Shown here: positions 46,347-59,075 of the stretch, piece by piece
Position numbering within the stretch: the first letter of the stretch is position 1
How the letters are laid out: every line of letters starts with the position of its first letter
Source: Myoxocephalus aenaeus
Lineage: Eukaryota > Chordata > Actinopteri > Perciformes > Cottidae
Assembly: GCA_038501785.1 (NCBI GenBank)
Contig: JBAMJR010000040.1
Location: forward strand, 6,132,001 to 6,196,000
Direction: 5' to 3'
DNA: 64,000 nucleotides
The notes under the pieces: generated by a model
Told to the model about the DNA's origin: nothing
Databases searched by the model: none
What the model saw: the letters and a program-made list of their open reading frames with translations, nothing else
Made by a program: the position numbers and the translations under genes

Positions 46347-49300
46347 GGAGAGTAAAAAAAAATAACTTTCTGGCAAGCTAATGCTGTGTTGGAGGAAAAA
46401 GCAGAAATTCAAGCATGTAGCCTCAGTAAAAAGAAGTCCCAAAATTAATTATTTTGTGGTGTGTTTTACTGTGAACCATTTATTGCCAAGTATGTTTACA
46501 CATATAAGGAATTTTTCCTGGTGTAATATATATACACAATGAAATAACTTGTCACTTAATGCAGCTCAGTGACGTGTTTTTAAATAGTTTTTGGACAACA
46601 ATGGAATTCAAAATTTGGCCTTTCCTACTGATACTAATCAGTAGGATGAAGTCATTATGGGTTCCTCTTTTCACAGGATTTAATGTGGAGAGTTGTGCAG
46701 TGTGTTTTTCCACCTGCTTGTTTTGCAGTTTTAAATAACTCACTAATGTAAGGTAAATGCCATTTATTTCAAGGGAATTGTGGAGAAAAGGTGTATTATC
46801 AGTTGGAGGAAATGACGTCAACCCAACATTAGATTTAGTTAGAGATAGATGGCACGCTGTAGGTCATTTAAAACCTTCTTGCTTTCTGTTTATTCTTACT
46901 TGGACAACACATCCTTTCCCATCCTTTACACTAATGAGACCCAGTCAACCGGAAATCTGTCATCTCCACTCTTCAACTTCAACCTCGACTAATCAACAAT
47001 TCATTTCAAGGAGCCGCACACAAACAGTTGCTGACAGAGCCTGCGGGTGTGCTGCGTTGCCTTTGAGAAGCGAGCTCATTAGAAGTCAGTCTCTGGTCAG
47101 ATGGGTTGCCAGCTAAGCAGTGACCATGGCGACACATCACTTGGCTGCGTGGTTGTTTTTGGTCGTCCACATTGAAGCCTTTATAACCGAGGTGCTGGCA
47201 AGTGTTACATAACGACGCTGTGGAACTTTCTCACCGCTTTCATAAGAGGTGATGATTTAATGGCTGGACAAGAACATTGGTCCTGCAGAGTTAACTGGTT
47301 ATAACGTCTTCATGTTTTCAGCAGCACTGGCAGGACTACACACACTCCACTAGCTTTTCGCCCGGGCTGACGCTGTAACAAAGAGCACATAGCTGGAGAA
47401 AGGCCACCAGCGCAGAAAGAAGTTTTTTTTTTTTTTTTTTTTTTTTTATAAACCCATGATGCAAGCGTCTCTGACCTACTGGGTTGTGCTGTGTGTGTGT
47501 GTGTGTGTGTGTGTGGTTCATTTTGAAACTCTCCTTCGTTTGGCACAAAAAAAACACCCCAAAGCAACTGTTCTGTTTCTCTTCAGGCCACACACTGGAG
47601 CTGAGCAAGTGGCATTTGTTGTGTGGGTGTGTAGGACTAGAAAGATTTTTGTTTCCCAGCCACTGTTGAGTGTTGCCTGAGCGGCGGAGTACATAGGAAA
47701 CCGCAGTCTGGATATGATCAAATCAGGGTTTCAAGAGCTTGCGTCTCATAATTCAAGCTCCCTCTAGCCCGTGACATATTTTTGGAGAATAATCTCCCGC
47801 TGCCCTACGCTGAAGAAGTATTCCTATGAGTAGTTTCAATTTGAGCCCATCACTTGATTAGCAAAGGCGGATAATAGGGCTCAGTAGAGCCAAGAGCTCT
47901 CACCAAGCAAAGGGACCAAGTGATGCAAGCGCACAACGCTGTTGCTCGCCTGAAAGGACGTAAACATTTTAACTGTTTGGGCAATTCCACGCCCCCATGC
48001 AGTAACACAGGCACACCCAACTGTACTCTTGTGTAACATAACTGTTCACCCCCCCCACCACCACACCCTGTCAAGCGTATGAAAACCAACCTCATAACAC
48101 CCCACCCTGCCTCGAATTGCGCTTTCCACCTCGGAGAATATAATATGTAGGCCTTTCAGCGGCTCGCTAGTGAAGACAAATTGCCAGCTTGTTTGGGGGG
48201 GCCTCCAGAGAGTGATTCATATTAATGGCGAGCTGGCAGTGGAGAGCGGGCTGCATATGCAAACTCCATTAGCAGGTTAGGCTGGAGTGTGTGACCTGGC
48301 AGTGCCACCGTGCGCTGCACACACAGGAGGGCGGGCTGCGGAGCGGAGGCTGAGGGGGGCTGCGTATAGAAAGAGATGCAGGTGTCGACAGTGTGTGTCG
48401 CGCAGTTAGACTGATCTATTACTTCATCAATATATGAGCTTGATGTTTCTATTAAGACATTTACTGTAATTGTGTATTCTAATTCATTATAGAATGAGTT
48501 AGTGTTACATGTGCAAAGCCTTTAAAGGGAACTGCCTGATAGTCTTCCACACAATTGATTATATATTTTTTGTTTCATGCTGCTTTAGAGGTCCTCATCA
48601 TTAGCATTAAACTGTTCTAATGAACCATTTAACACCATCCACCTAAATTAAAACAATGGACGTCTTTCATTATTAGAACTTTTCAAGGATTTAATAAGCC
48701 ACCATTTTTGTAAAAACATTCAATGTTACCACAGGAGAGCGTAAAAGTGGAGGTCTAATCCATTGGCATAACAATTCGTAGTTCATATTTCCCTTGAAGG
48801 CCTGCTAGCAGCCTAAAATAGTGCTAATATACAGTATGTTATATATGTTAGCAGTTAAAGGTTACAAGTCATGATTTTTTGGCACACTGCATCTGCAATT
48901 GGCAGCTAATATTAATCAAGGTTAAAAAAAAAGTGAAAAGCCCCTCTAACAACAAGTGTTGTGTTGGATGAACTAAACAACTCAGAGGATTTTCTTGCAG
49001 CAGGTTAAGTTTTTCATGAAGGGGAACCTGAAAAAAGGCCACATGGTTGTTTAAATCAGAAGGGTTTTATCCCATTGGGAGCATGACTGTGCTTTATCAA
49101 AGTCATGGAAATACTGCAAGACTCCTGGTGTGCAAGGTTTTTTGGGCCTGAGGGTAGCTCATAGAGTCTTCGAAATGCAAAGAGTTTTATATCTGAGGAG
49201 AATACGTGTGCTCAATAAATCTCATGGCAGCCTGCCTTTTAGATTTTAATATCTCTAACGTCTCCATTCGGACTGATAGTGGCGGCAGAGGACCCACTAT

Positions 49301-49659
49301 AGCACTCAGTAAACGACAAAGGCTGGTCAACCAACTCCAACCGAGTCAAGATACCGTAAAAAACGATGCAAAAACAATGAATGAAACAAAAGCATGCTAT
49401 CTGGATGATTACAGATGGCAACAGAGATGGTTCCCTGGAGGAAGATACATATTTATGTTCTTGCTTACTTGATGCATGATGTTGAAGAATGTACAGGCAC
49501 ATCTTCTCATCTCTTTTCCCGTCTTAAATAACCAGTTACACACGGTTAACATTGTATGAAAATTGGCGATTTGATCAAAACTGCCGTTGGCTTGCTCTCT
49601 ACTTCGTAATTTTCCCGGGTAAACTTTCAAATCGATCATTTCCACGATTTAAACGTATG
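46347..49659. other. Intergenic, with poly-T and TG tracts
   Basis: A T run (47423-47447) and a TG array (47490-47514) are present. 48150-48330 has balanced composition with TTCATATTAATGG and CATATGCAAACTCCATTAG (POU- and homeodomain-like sites) and could be a conserved non-coding element. No gene is supported. Confidence 0.5.
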
Positions 49660-50190
49660 AACTTCCAGCCCTACTGCTCCCAAGTCGTCAAATACAGCGG
49701 CTTGGTGGGGGGGGTCAGGTGACGCAGTATAAAGAGCGATACAATCTTTATACCAATGAAGCTGTGGATGGATGGGTAAAAAAAAAAACATAAGACTTTC
49801 ACCCAGAAAACCAGTGTTCATGTCCCATGTGAAAGCAACGTTGATTTATTTTATGTTACATTAAGTTACTTGCATTGCATACAATACAGTACATAGCCTA
49901 ATTCACTACATAACAAAGAGACTTATTCTAACTCAAACTATGTTGTTTTCCTAAACCTAACCAAGTACTTTCTGTGGCCTCAACCAAACCAAGTGGTTTC
50001 CTGTGAACTTTGAAGTTTATTTTTTTTAAAACAGTGTATGCATGTAGCGAGTGGAAATCGACTCGTCCAAAAGTGGCGCTAGATGGGATTGTAGAGAGTC
50101 GTAGTTTGAGGCGGAGGGCCGCCGAAACGAGAACGAGAATGTGTTGGAGCGTCACGGAGCTTCGTGAAAATGAGACGTTAACGCCAGCGG
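49660..50190. repeat. Dispersed repeat (TTTTCCTAAACCTAACC family)
   Basis: It contains ACCCAGAAAACCAGTGTTCA with TGTCCCATGTGAAAGCAACG, then TTTTCCTAAACCTAACCAAG, then GTCACGGAGCTTCGTGAAAA with TGAGACGTTAACG. I recall these as consecutive parts of a percomorph repeat. The central phrase is also present at 2170-2232. Edges are approximate. Confidence 0.5.
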
Positions 50191-51806
50191 GTGACGTCAA
50201 TCTTTTCAATGTGTCACAATCATTTAATCAACATTTCACGTCCTCTGCTGCTTATCTCAATGTCAGGTTGTAGCTACAGGTTGTGAGCAGTAATTAGGCT
50301 GCCACACAAAACTGAAGTGTTTCTCTCAGCACTCAGAATACAAATCTAAATTGGATCTTTAAGTCATTTTAAACTTTGGTTACCTTACAATAGTTGAAAG
50401 CTGAACTTAAATAGATTGGATGAGTGAATGCATAAACTGGATTTAGATTTGATAAGATGCTATCGAACCTGTTATTTAACTGATATCAGCAGCATGACGT
50501 ATGTTTTATTATATTCGTGCATTTGCCCACCGTCAGGTACATTTGTCACTTTATTTCAGTGGCTAACTGCACCTACGCCAAGCCGCCGCACCACAGCACA
50601 AATCATGAGTGCAGCCATTATCAGCTTTCAAAAACCCACGTTGTCACACTGAGTGCTCCCATTTAATGTGATTACGAACATGTGAAGACAGGTTCTCTCA
50701 CAATTAGAACTCGCTCTCTGCGCTCAAGATACTTGCTCAGAGATGTGGCCAGACAGAGCTTGGCCAGTGGCCGAGTGGCAGCCTGGCCCTCTGCTTCTCC
50801 AACCTGATCAATCCTCCTTATAGATTTCTCATTTTCATTTATCTTCCAGGATGCGCTTTCCTCCCATTTCAGCTCTCACAACAAATACCTCTGGATACCT
50901 CCTCTCTTCTGCTGCCAAAGCCTCCCTATCCCTGCCCCTTCCAAAAGAAAAGAAAAACGAAGAAAAAAAACAGCAGCATCACTTGTGATTAACTTCTGCA
51001 GTAAAAAATCTCCTCGGCAACAGCTTATTCTGAATATGCAGTGGAACACGAAAATCTGCAAAATTTTTTGGGAGGGGGTATTTTTGTAAATGTATGTATA
51101 AAAAGCAAAACACTAACCTAAGTGTGCTGTCAGGTTAGATTACTGCACGATGGGAATGCGTGCATGAAATGTGACGCAGCTGCCCAGGGCTGCTGGACGG
51201 AGGAGGAGGCGAAGGAGCGAGAGAGATAAAGACACAGCAAGTGAGGGAGATAAAGGAAAGCGAGAGTGAAAATCAAGCGATCCAGTCACAGGTTGACCTT
51301 CGGCCTTGTGTACCTGGCGATGAGGACAGCAGTCTCTCCTGCTCTCTATCCATCCTGTCATCTCTTGTTTTGTTTTGTTGTCTCCCCCCACACTCTCATG
51401 GCTTTCAAACATTCCTATTGATTCTTCCTTTATAATGGCACAAAAAAAGTAAAAGATCAAGTGAACCCTCGGTCAGATTGCGAACGTGTGCAGGCTTTGT
51501 GCGTCCTCAATCGGAGGAGAGTTGATCACAGAGCAAAGCCTCAGTCAGCACTGCGGCATTGGCAGCTCTGAGGCATTGGATGCATGTTGCACTGTGAGAG
51601 GAGCCTACAGAGGACCAGATGACACCATATTGGAGGCTTTAAAAATGTAACATGTTTTGTGTTCATTTAAATCCCTCGCAAAAGTCAGGGAGAGGTCATG
51701 TACTGTTGTCGGCTTTCACGATTTGTCTCACACTGATACCTCCAATGTCTCTTGTTTGAGCTGGAGCACAGAATCATTTCAAATGATTGTATGTGTATGT
51801 GTACGG
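50191..51806. other. Intergenic 3' of tafa5, nothing recognised
   Basis: No gene, RNA or clear repeat was seen. If tafa5 has a long 3' UTR it could reach into this stretch. Confidence 0.45.
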
Positions 51807-51882
51807 ATTGTAAAGCTCTCTGAGGCAAATTTGTGATTTTGGGCGATACAAAATAAATGGAATTGAATTTAAATTGAATTTT
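51807..51882 (+). mobile_element. Retroposon 3' tail
   Basis: GGATTGTAAAGCTCTCTGAG, GCAAATTTGTGATTTTGGGC and an AAATAAATGGAATTGAATTT end form the stereotyped tail of a fish LINE/SINE as I recall it, closing with GAATT-type short repeats. The body is not recognisable. Confidence 0.55.
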
Positions 51883-52435
51883 AAGTTTGGGAGGAGATCC
51901 TGAAATTGTGAGTATTTCCTAATAAGATATTGGTGTATTTAAGATTGTCTTAGAGGAATTCAGGTTTTCCTGGTAATTTTTTTTTATTCCTGATAAAATG
52001 AATGATGGAGTTTGGTTTTGACTGGAAGTTTGGGATGCATTTCTTTCCATGCTAATGAGGTATTGGCAGTGCAGCAGAGCTAATCTAGCGTCGTTTATCC
52101 ATCTTCTTTTATATATCCTTTACATATTGCTGCAGCGCAAAAGAACAGAGCAATGTCAGAAGTGGGTTAGAGACAATGAGGAAACAACCATGTTCAGAAC
52201 ACTCTAGTTGGGTTTGTGCCTCTGTTTATTGGCTTTACGATACTATTTCTGGTCTTCAGAAGTTTGGTTTCTTTGATTTGTTCCAATTGCATATGTCCCA
52301 CAATGAATAATTGTAATTATAATTAGTGATTTCAAGCCACAGAAAGTATCTTAGCATCCGTTTTCTACACACAGCGACTGAGTATTGACGCAGTCTTTGA
52401 AACCTGGGAGCTGAGAGCTGCCTCTAGACCTGGCC
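51883..52435 (-). other. Region downstream of tafa5, possible 3' UTR
   Basis: It lies directly after the proposed tafa5 stop on the minus strand and holds the AATAAA candidate at 52225-52230. Nothing else was recognised. Confidence 0.4.
52225..52230 (-). promoter_or_regulatory. Candidate polyadenylation signal for tafa5
   Basis: TTTATT on the plus strand gives AATAAA on the minus strand, about 206 bp past the proposed tafa5 stop. It is the first canonical hexamer I noticed in the right direction. No downstream GU-rich element was verified, and tafa5 transcripts could use a much more distal site. Confidence 0.3.
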
Positions 52436-52468
52436 TCACTCATCACGGCCAGCTTTGCGTTGCCCATG
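52436..52468 (-). CDS. tafa5: Probable last coding exon of tafa5, ten-residue tail and stop
   Basis: Downstream of the donor at 52533 a 65-bp intron (52469-52533) would end in a strong acceptor: a CTTAAC branch-like site, a run of seven T, then CCAG before 52468. Spliced in phase 0, the exon reads HGQRKAGRDE followed by TGA at 52438-52436, so the protein would end with VT joined to this basic tail. The alternative is retention of the intron, which would add VIYMT and then stop at TGA. Some TAFA members end with a VT-H type tail, which fits splicing here, but I recall mammalian TAFA5 ending in TVS. The choice between spliced and retained forms rests on splice-site appearance only. The same exon should continue as 3' UTR to lower coordinates. 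Confidence 0.6.
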   Translation of the reverse strand, partial: HGQRKAGRDE

Positions 52469-52533
52469 CTGGAAAAAAATGATGCTGTTAAGTGCACAGG
52501 GCGTATGTATCAATTTCATGTCATGTAAATTAC

Positions 52534-52661
52534 CGTGACGGTCTTGATGCGACCGCTGCCCCTGGTGCAGGTCCAGCCGGAGCGGTTGAACAGGTAGCTG
52601 CAGACCTCCCCCTCCAGGCAGGGAGCCATCTCGCACCACTGACGACTCCGCACGATTCGCG
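52534..52661 (-). CDS. tafa5: tafa5 coding exon, cysteine-rich C-terminal half
   Basis: This 128-bp minus-strand exon lies between a polypyrimidine-AG acceptor (CCCTCTCAG before 52661) and a GT donor (GTAATT after 52534). It starts with the last two bases of the split Ala codon left by the upstream exon and ends on a complete codon. Its 42 complete codons include RQWCEMAPCLEGEVC and a FNRSGWTC segment ending RIKTVT. The four Cys, added to four upstream, give the eight-Cys pattern of TAFA5, as opposed to ten in TAFA1-4. The NRS sequon within FNRSGW is a likely N-glycosylation site and is shared with mammalian TAFA5. Phase, spacing and motif order all agree with one gene, so the 10.4-kb gap to the upstream exon is a real intron. 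The paralogue is unresolved. Confidence 0.94.
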
Positions 52662-53174
52662 CTGAGAGGGCGAAAGAGGCACGTTAGACTCGCACAACCA
52701 CAGAGAGAGACTTCAAGTTGTCAACATTTTCAGTTTTATGCTCAGCAGACAGGAAAGCATCTTCATACGCTGATGTGTCTACACAAGCCTGTCGTATTTT
52801 AATTAGGTTCTCGTTGAACCACCATGTCTGAACCGCCTGTGGTAGTAACCTTTACAGACCAGCTGGCGGCCCATAAATTACTCTTCTATTAAAGCTAGCT
52901 CTCACTGCAGCTGCACAGTCACATTGTTTCTTCCTTTTGACATTTTGTTACACTTAATATTCCTCCTGAAAGCTTTTTGTGGGTAATTCGAGGTAAAGGG
53001 TTCTCGTGTTGAAAGTAATTGAAGCATTTTAAAGCATAACATTGTTGGATTTCTTTTCCTGAAGTGACGGTGAGCAATTCGTTCTCCGCCTTGCACTCAA
53101 CGGACAACACAGCAAGTAGTTGTGTACCTGATGCTGCCTGTCTTTTGCCCATGAAGCCAAAGCATAGCGTAGAG

Positions 53175-53580
53175 CAGTGGTTCTCAAATGGGGGGTACTT
53201 GATTTAAAAAAAAAATATATATTATTAAATTAACATAAATAAAAGAATCCTTTTAAAAATAGTTATTTAATAAATATTCAATAATATAAGTGTAAGTTCT
53301 TAAACTGAATTGCATATCTTGATGCACCAGAGGGGAAGACAAGGCAGGAATGGCGAGTGTGGAGAGTCATTGCTTTACAACGATGGCTGAAAAAGCCCTA
53401 CAGCCACCTTATCCAACAAGTTTAGAACAAGAACCTCCCTACAAGTGAACAAGGAAAAGGATGAACGTTTGCAACAGAAGAGCAGGGCTGCAATTGGGAC
53501 TGCCCTGAATTTGTGGCGATATGATGATGGCATGGAGTGTTCCATTCCCCGACGTGTTTTCTTATCGTCATTCCTATTTG
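53175..53580. mobile_element. Probable hAT fragment in tafa5 intron
   Basis: CAGTGGTTCTCAAATGGGGG at 53175 is a characteristic hAT terminus. The following 400 bp are AT-rich with no transposase frame, and I found no matching end or target duplication. The right boundary is a guess. Confidence 0.45.
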
Positions 53581-54396
53581 CGTTCTAAATTGAAAAAAAA
53601 GTAATTGTATTGTGTGACACACAACAATGTGGTGCGATTAAAGTTTCCTGTGATGAATCAGGATGCTCTTTTGGAAATACCAAATGATATGTAACACTAT
53701 AAGTGTACATACAAGAAGGAAAATGTCTGCAGGGAGAAATTAGTTTTGTTTTGATGTTGGCTGGAGATGTTATCCTGTATACGATATCCCTTAAACATGT
53801 CACCTGTCATATCTTATTTTCTGCTCATTCATAATGCACAAATTATTAAAGCATTTACATGATACCGATTAGAGAGGTGGACCACAGATTAAGGAGGGCA
53901 ATAAAATGGCAACAGGCTTTCAGGTCTTCTTAAAAGTTATTAGTCTGCTGCAGACATCGGGGCTGTCAGAGTGATGCTCTCCTTCTCCCTCTGCAGTCTG
54001 TCCGCATGACATTGAATTAGCATTCGCCTATAGTCGATGCTGATAAGCTCTGATTGTTCTTTACACAGCGTGCTAAAGAAACACCGAAAGGTTATCGGCT
54101 CTCTGCGGACCTGGCCGAGGCCACCGCTCCTGCCGTGGTCCCCCCCGGGGCAGCACATTGTGGAACGAGGTAACACAGTCGGCAAATTGAAAGAGAGGAC
54201 CCACGATTCGTTGAATGTCCACTGGAGAGCCGAGGGAGCGGGAGAGAGGGGGGGGGGGGGAGGGAGGCCTTGTGACATTTTGCTGTGAGGTATTCCTGGT
54301 CCAGGCCTTGTTAACAGTCCGAAATTGCTCTTTGGAGTGTCATACCCCGACTGCTGCTCCGCAATAAAGATCTGTCATCTTGTAATATTTATTAAG

Positions 54397-54401
<5 letters not shown>

Positions 54402-54451
<50 letters not shown>
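54402..54451. repeat. CA microsatellite in tafa5 intron
   Basis: This is an uninterrupted CA array of about 50 bp. Confidence 0.97.
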
Positions 54452-54453
<2 letters not shown>

Positions 54454-55538
54454 TACCACTCTGTAGATATAAAGCCATTCTCTCAGCAAATAACAGATAT
54501 TGTTGACACAATTGGAAGAGGAGCTGTGTTTTTCGCCCTCACTGTGCAGTCAGGCAGCAGCGGAGCAAAACAATCCAGAAACCTGTCATCCCATTGCAGC
54601 CAACAAGCTGATGTAAATATTGAAAAACTGAGACAAAATGGTCAATTCGGCTTCACCCCGAGCAGAGGTTCCTCGGCGAGCAGGGGGAGAAAATCTAAGG
54701 GGGAGAAGTGACCTTCCTCTTGACACAGCAACATGGCGTGGTAAAATTTTCATTTTCACAGCCATCCGTCAGGCGCAACAAAGCGTAGATTTATCAGCCA
54801 GTTGCAGATGTAGTTTTGAGTACATTACAGGGCCAGCAAAACTCAATTTCCAGGGGCACAGAATAAAAAAGCTGAGCTGGCAAAGTGGTGGGAGTGCTGA
54901 CTAACCGTGGAGTGCATCAGCCCAGCCAGCAAGAGGCTGGCTAAAATAACTGTTTGTTTTTTTCAGCTGCTGCCACAGTATCCAGGCCCTCGGTAGCTCG
55001 CCCTTGTTACTTTTTCAATGCCATCCATGACAGTCTGACTTGATCTATGATGACTTGATGAATTTCCCCCCATGCCGTAAAGCGTGGAGCGTTCCGTTAC
55101 AGCGTTGGTTGGGATTAGAGCGTCGCCGTGACATCTTCATCAACAGCGACATCACGAAAAAACACAAGCAGCTGCAAAACGGAGACGCTGCAGTTTAGCT
55201 TTCGGCCTGTCTCTATCCATCAAACCTGTCTGTCCAATATGCTGGCACGCGCGATTGTGGGAGCATTTAAAAAGCTTATATGGTACAACCACCCACACAA
55301 GCGCATCAACAGTATCCCGAGCAGACTTTAAGCCTCGGAGTGGAAGCTGCCTGAAAAATATCTGTCTGCTGCTATTTTTCCATCTAACAGTATCTGTTAC
55401 ATGCTGCTATTATGCAAACGGCTGAGAATCATTCTGCTTTCATTATGATAGGTGTCTGTTTGGACAGGATTTCAGGGCCTGTTTGCGATGGTGGCATCGT
55501 GCAGCGGCAGAGGTGAACCAGCTGGCTGCGGTGGTTGG

Positions 55539-55539
55539 A

Positions 55540-55598
<59 letters not shown>
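55539..55598. repeat. GA microsatellite in tafa5 intron
   Basis: GA repeats over about 60 bp with two GCGA interruptions. Arg-Glu frames across it are artefacts. Confidence 0.97.
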
Positions 55599-58500
55599 TT
55601 TGACACCTGGGTGGCCCGTCCTGTCGGAGTCCCACCCAGGGACCGTGGTCGTCGGGCCAGGCTCGTCAGCTGCCAGGGTCCCTGCTGGGCTACGGTTTCT
55701 GGACCTCCAACTAGATCACACGTAAGACCATCTGTCCCCCCCGTGCACAGTGCCAAGCCCTTCCCTGCGCAGCACAACACAGCACTGCCAGACGAGACTC
55801 GGAGCAGGGCAGTGAGGCACAACAGTGAGTCCTAGACCAGACGCACTGTTAGTCTGATGTAATTCTGCCTCTGCAGAAGTAAAAAATAACATCAAATTTT
55901 TACTAAAGCCACAGGCAGCTCATGTAAAATGCATTCAGATGAGGTACAACAAACAAAAAGAGACATGAAGAGTATGTTCATTGCATTGAAAAGACGACAC
56001 GCTGGGAAGTGGAGCATGCCACCAAACAATAAATTGTGTGTCGCCTCTGGTGATTTAATAATAATTCTGATGCTTCTTTTGCCAAGCACCCAACAAGATT
56101 AGCTAACTAGCTTAAGCTGGGCACCAGACATACTGTCACAGGTTTTAAACAGGCTTTCTGGCTGATGTTAATTAAGCTTCAATAATGGATCAATTTGTAG
56201 CGGCCAGATTTTCAGCCCTCTGTCCTCGACGCAGCGCAACCTGCTACCAGAGGCCTGATGGTCTTTCAGTTCTAATTATGAAAACGGAAGAATCCAACAT
56301 TAAACACATTCTTAAACCCAGCCAGCAGCCGTGTTACGAATGACTCGATACTTCATCCTAAAGTGTGTGTTTTGTTGAGCAAGCTGCTGAATTACTGAGT
56401 TTCTATTGCATTTTTTGGGCTTGTTTTGGAAATGGCTTTGCTTTCCTTTCCTATTTAAATGCATTTCTAGCTAGTTAAACAAGATGCCATCAAACCAGGA
56501 GGTTAGCCCGTCTGGCGTGTTAACAATCTAAATGTAGAACAGATTTTATTGTCAGTAAGGATTAAAATCGAAAAAGATATTTCATTCTCATTTTCCTGTT
56601 AATTTACAAATGTTGCTCTGCGCAAAACATTACAAACACCTCCACACTGCCAAATATATAGATTTGGAAAATCACTTCTTTCAATACTTTTTTAAATAAT
56701 TGCTGTAAAGCTGCTGCCAATGAGATTCAACTCTGTGTACACATCTGGGCAGGAAGTGTTGACACTGACGGTAGCTTCACAGCAATGCGTGCATATAATT
56801 AGTGAACAGACACAGTGTATCTGTTGAGCTTGTATTACCAACAAACAGCGTAAACAACAAATTAAAATGGGAGCAGATTTGGAAAAAAAGGAAAATATAA
56901 TCAATTATCCTTTTTCTTAAAGGTCTCTAATCTAATCTTCTATCAAACAACCGTCTGCTTCTCTCTGCAGCTGAGGTCAATAAATAGTACAACAAATCTG
57001 AAGAAAGCTTTCCTCTTGCTTAATCTCCTTTCAACATCACCTTTTGGCTCATTTAGTGTCAATAGTGATTGTGTGGAAGTGTGAAAGCAGAAGCTCGCAG
57101 CCGCCACATAAACCCTCTCCCCGCAGCCTGCAGACCCTTATCACAGTGGCCATCAAGCTTCATGCGGTTACAGTGTGATGTGGTGGCATGGCAACAACGG
57201 GCCGCGGCGCGGGAGAGAGTCGGGGAGCAGATTAGAGTGAGAGCTGGGAGACAAGCAGGAGAACGCACATAATCCTCCTGTGTACAGTGTGCAGACTAAA
57301 GCTGCACAACAGTGACACACAGACACACACAAAAAGAAGAAAGGAAATATGTGAAATATAGGCTGAAAAAGACTAAGAAAAGAAGTTGTTGCAGAGTGAG
57401 AAAACTGCTCAGTGAATTAAAACAAATGAGAATAACACTGGTAAACACGTCATGCTGCAGCAACGATGCGGCCGCCATCTGGGCCAATCAGGCGATCAAT
57501 TCTTGGGTAAGTCACATACATCAAACTTTATTCGCTGCAGGGCTTAGGTAAGCTTGTCGGTATGTCATTATGTGCGAATGCTAGCAGGATGACAAGGCAG
57601 ATAAAAAACATTTGTCCAATTGTCTCCTTAAAGCCACCAGCAGCAGACTGTCGTCCCAAAAGGCTCTATCACACGCAAGCCTTGGATTTCTGGTTTCTGT
57701 TCGTTACAGGAAACTGCAAAGAGATTCAAATCCTCGAGCTTTTGCTGGTGATTATAATTGTGCAGATGAGTTTCTCCAACTTTAGCTCGCTGCAGAAACT
57801 TGGCTGGCTACACTCTCAAAGGTTAAACTGCAAACACGGTCGAACAGCAGTGCAGCAGTGTGTGAAGAGGCACTTGCACCACTCCGCTCACAAAAAACGA
57901 AGCTGATGATCGCGCACGCGAGCCTCTGTTCCTTGCTGCTAGAGTGGGATTGAAAATGTTGCAAAATCCAGTGTGACATACAGTAAAGTTATGGCCTTTG
58001 GAGAAAGTTTGTAACGCAAGAATCGCTATGCGGCCAATTCCACATCAGTCAAACCGTCGGGGTAGGAGAGAATGTTCATTAAGGTTTCCGTTATGACTTG
58101 TAATCCCCCCACCACCGGCATGCCAATCACCATAACTGGCAGTGGAAGTGTTTGAAAACCGTGTTAAGACGTGGAATTTAAGATATGGGTTTTCATTTCA
58201 AATCCAGGCTGTGGCACCTGAGATACTGCACGTGACGAATGAGTGAACAGATGCGCAAACAGGCAGATCCATTACTGCCCACTGGTTTACTTCAGAACAG
58301 AAGGTCGAGCAGGGGCAGCGGCTTAGGGCAAAACAAACGCTGTGTCCCACATCACAGTAATACTATAAAGTTGAGGCTGCATACTAACCTTCACGGTAGT
58401 TTGAAGTTGGTACATAAGACATTAATGCACTTTACTGCTTTGTACTAACAGGACATTAGAGGCTGGAACCCCTTACAGACAGATTGGCAGCTATATAGAC

Positions 58501-58892
58501 CGATCCCAATAAGAGCATTTCAAAAATGTGTCAAGGGTTCGGGAGGCTAATTCAACTGGAGTTTTGTAATTGCTTCCACAGCTGGATCCGTTTTCTCCTG
58601 TCTGTCTTCCTTGGCTTATGATTATGCAGTTGACACCGCATGTTTGTTTGCTGTCGTCTTGGCCAGGGGTTCCATGGAAAAGATTGCGTGATCTCAATGG
58701 GGTGGTTCAATAAAGGTTTAATCATAGTACTTAGACGCAGTCAGAGTGTGTAGTTTCGAAATGGGGCACATCTGAAGTCTGAAAGGAAATTAATTGAGTC
58801 AATAAATCTGTTTGACCGCTGTCCATGGTGCTGATTCTGGTGCTGTCTGGAAAATAACTAATATATGTATTCAAAAACTGTATGGAAGTTTT

Positions 58893-59075
58893 TTTTAAGT
58901 ACTTGAACTTCACTTGAGTATTTTACATTTTCTGCTACTTAGCGCTCCTACTCTACTACACGGAGGAGGAAAATATTACACCGTTTACTCTGTTTATCTG
59001 ACAGATTTAGTTGCTTTACAGATTGAGATTAATACAAAATAGGATTAACAAATACATTAGGATGAATTATTATAT
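58893..59075 (+). repeat. Fragment of the GAGGTACTTGTAC dispersed repeat
   Basis: TACTTGAACTTCACTTGAGT, CTACTCTACTACACGGAGG, TTTATCTGACAGATTTAGTT and AATACAAAATAGGATTAAC are ordered phrases of the family also seen at 8709-8935 and 11137-11440. Confidence 0.6.

Noticed and set aside
52436..52639. Minus-strand 67-codon frame overlapping tafa5
   Set aside because: It is the wrong frame through the exon at 52534-52661. Only its last ten codons coincide with the proposed terminal exon, which is reached by splicing.
55452..55835. Frames of 80-127 codons over the GA repeat
   Set aside because: The core is Arg-Glu repeats from the microsatellite, and no similarity was recognised in the remainder.
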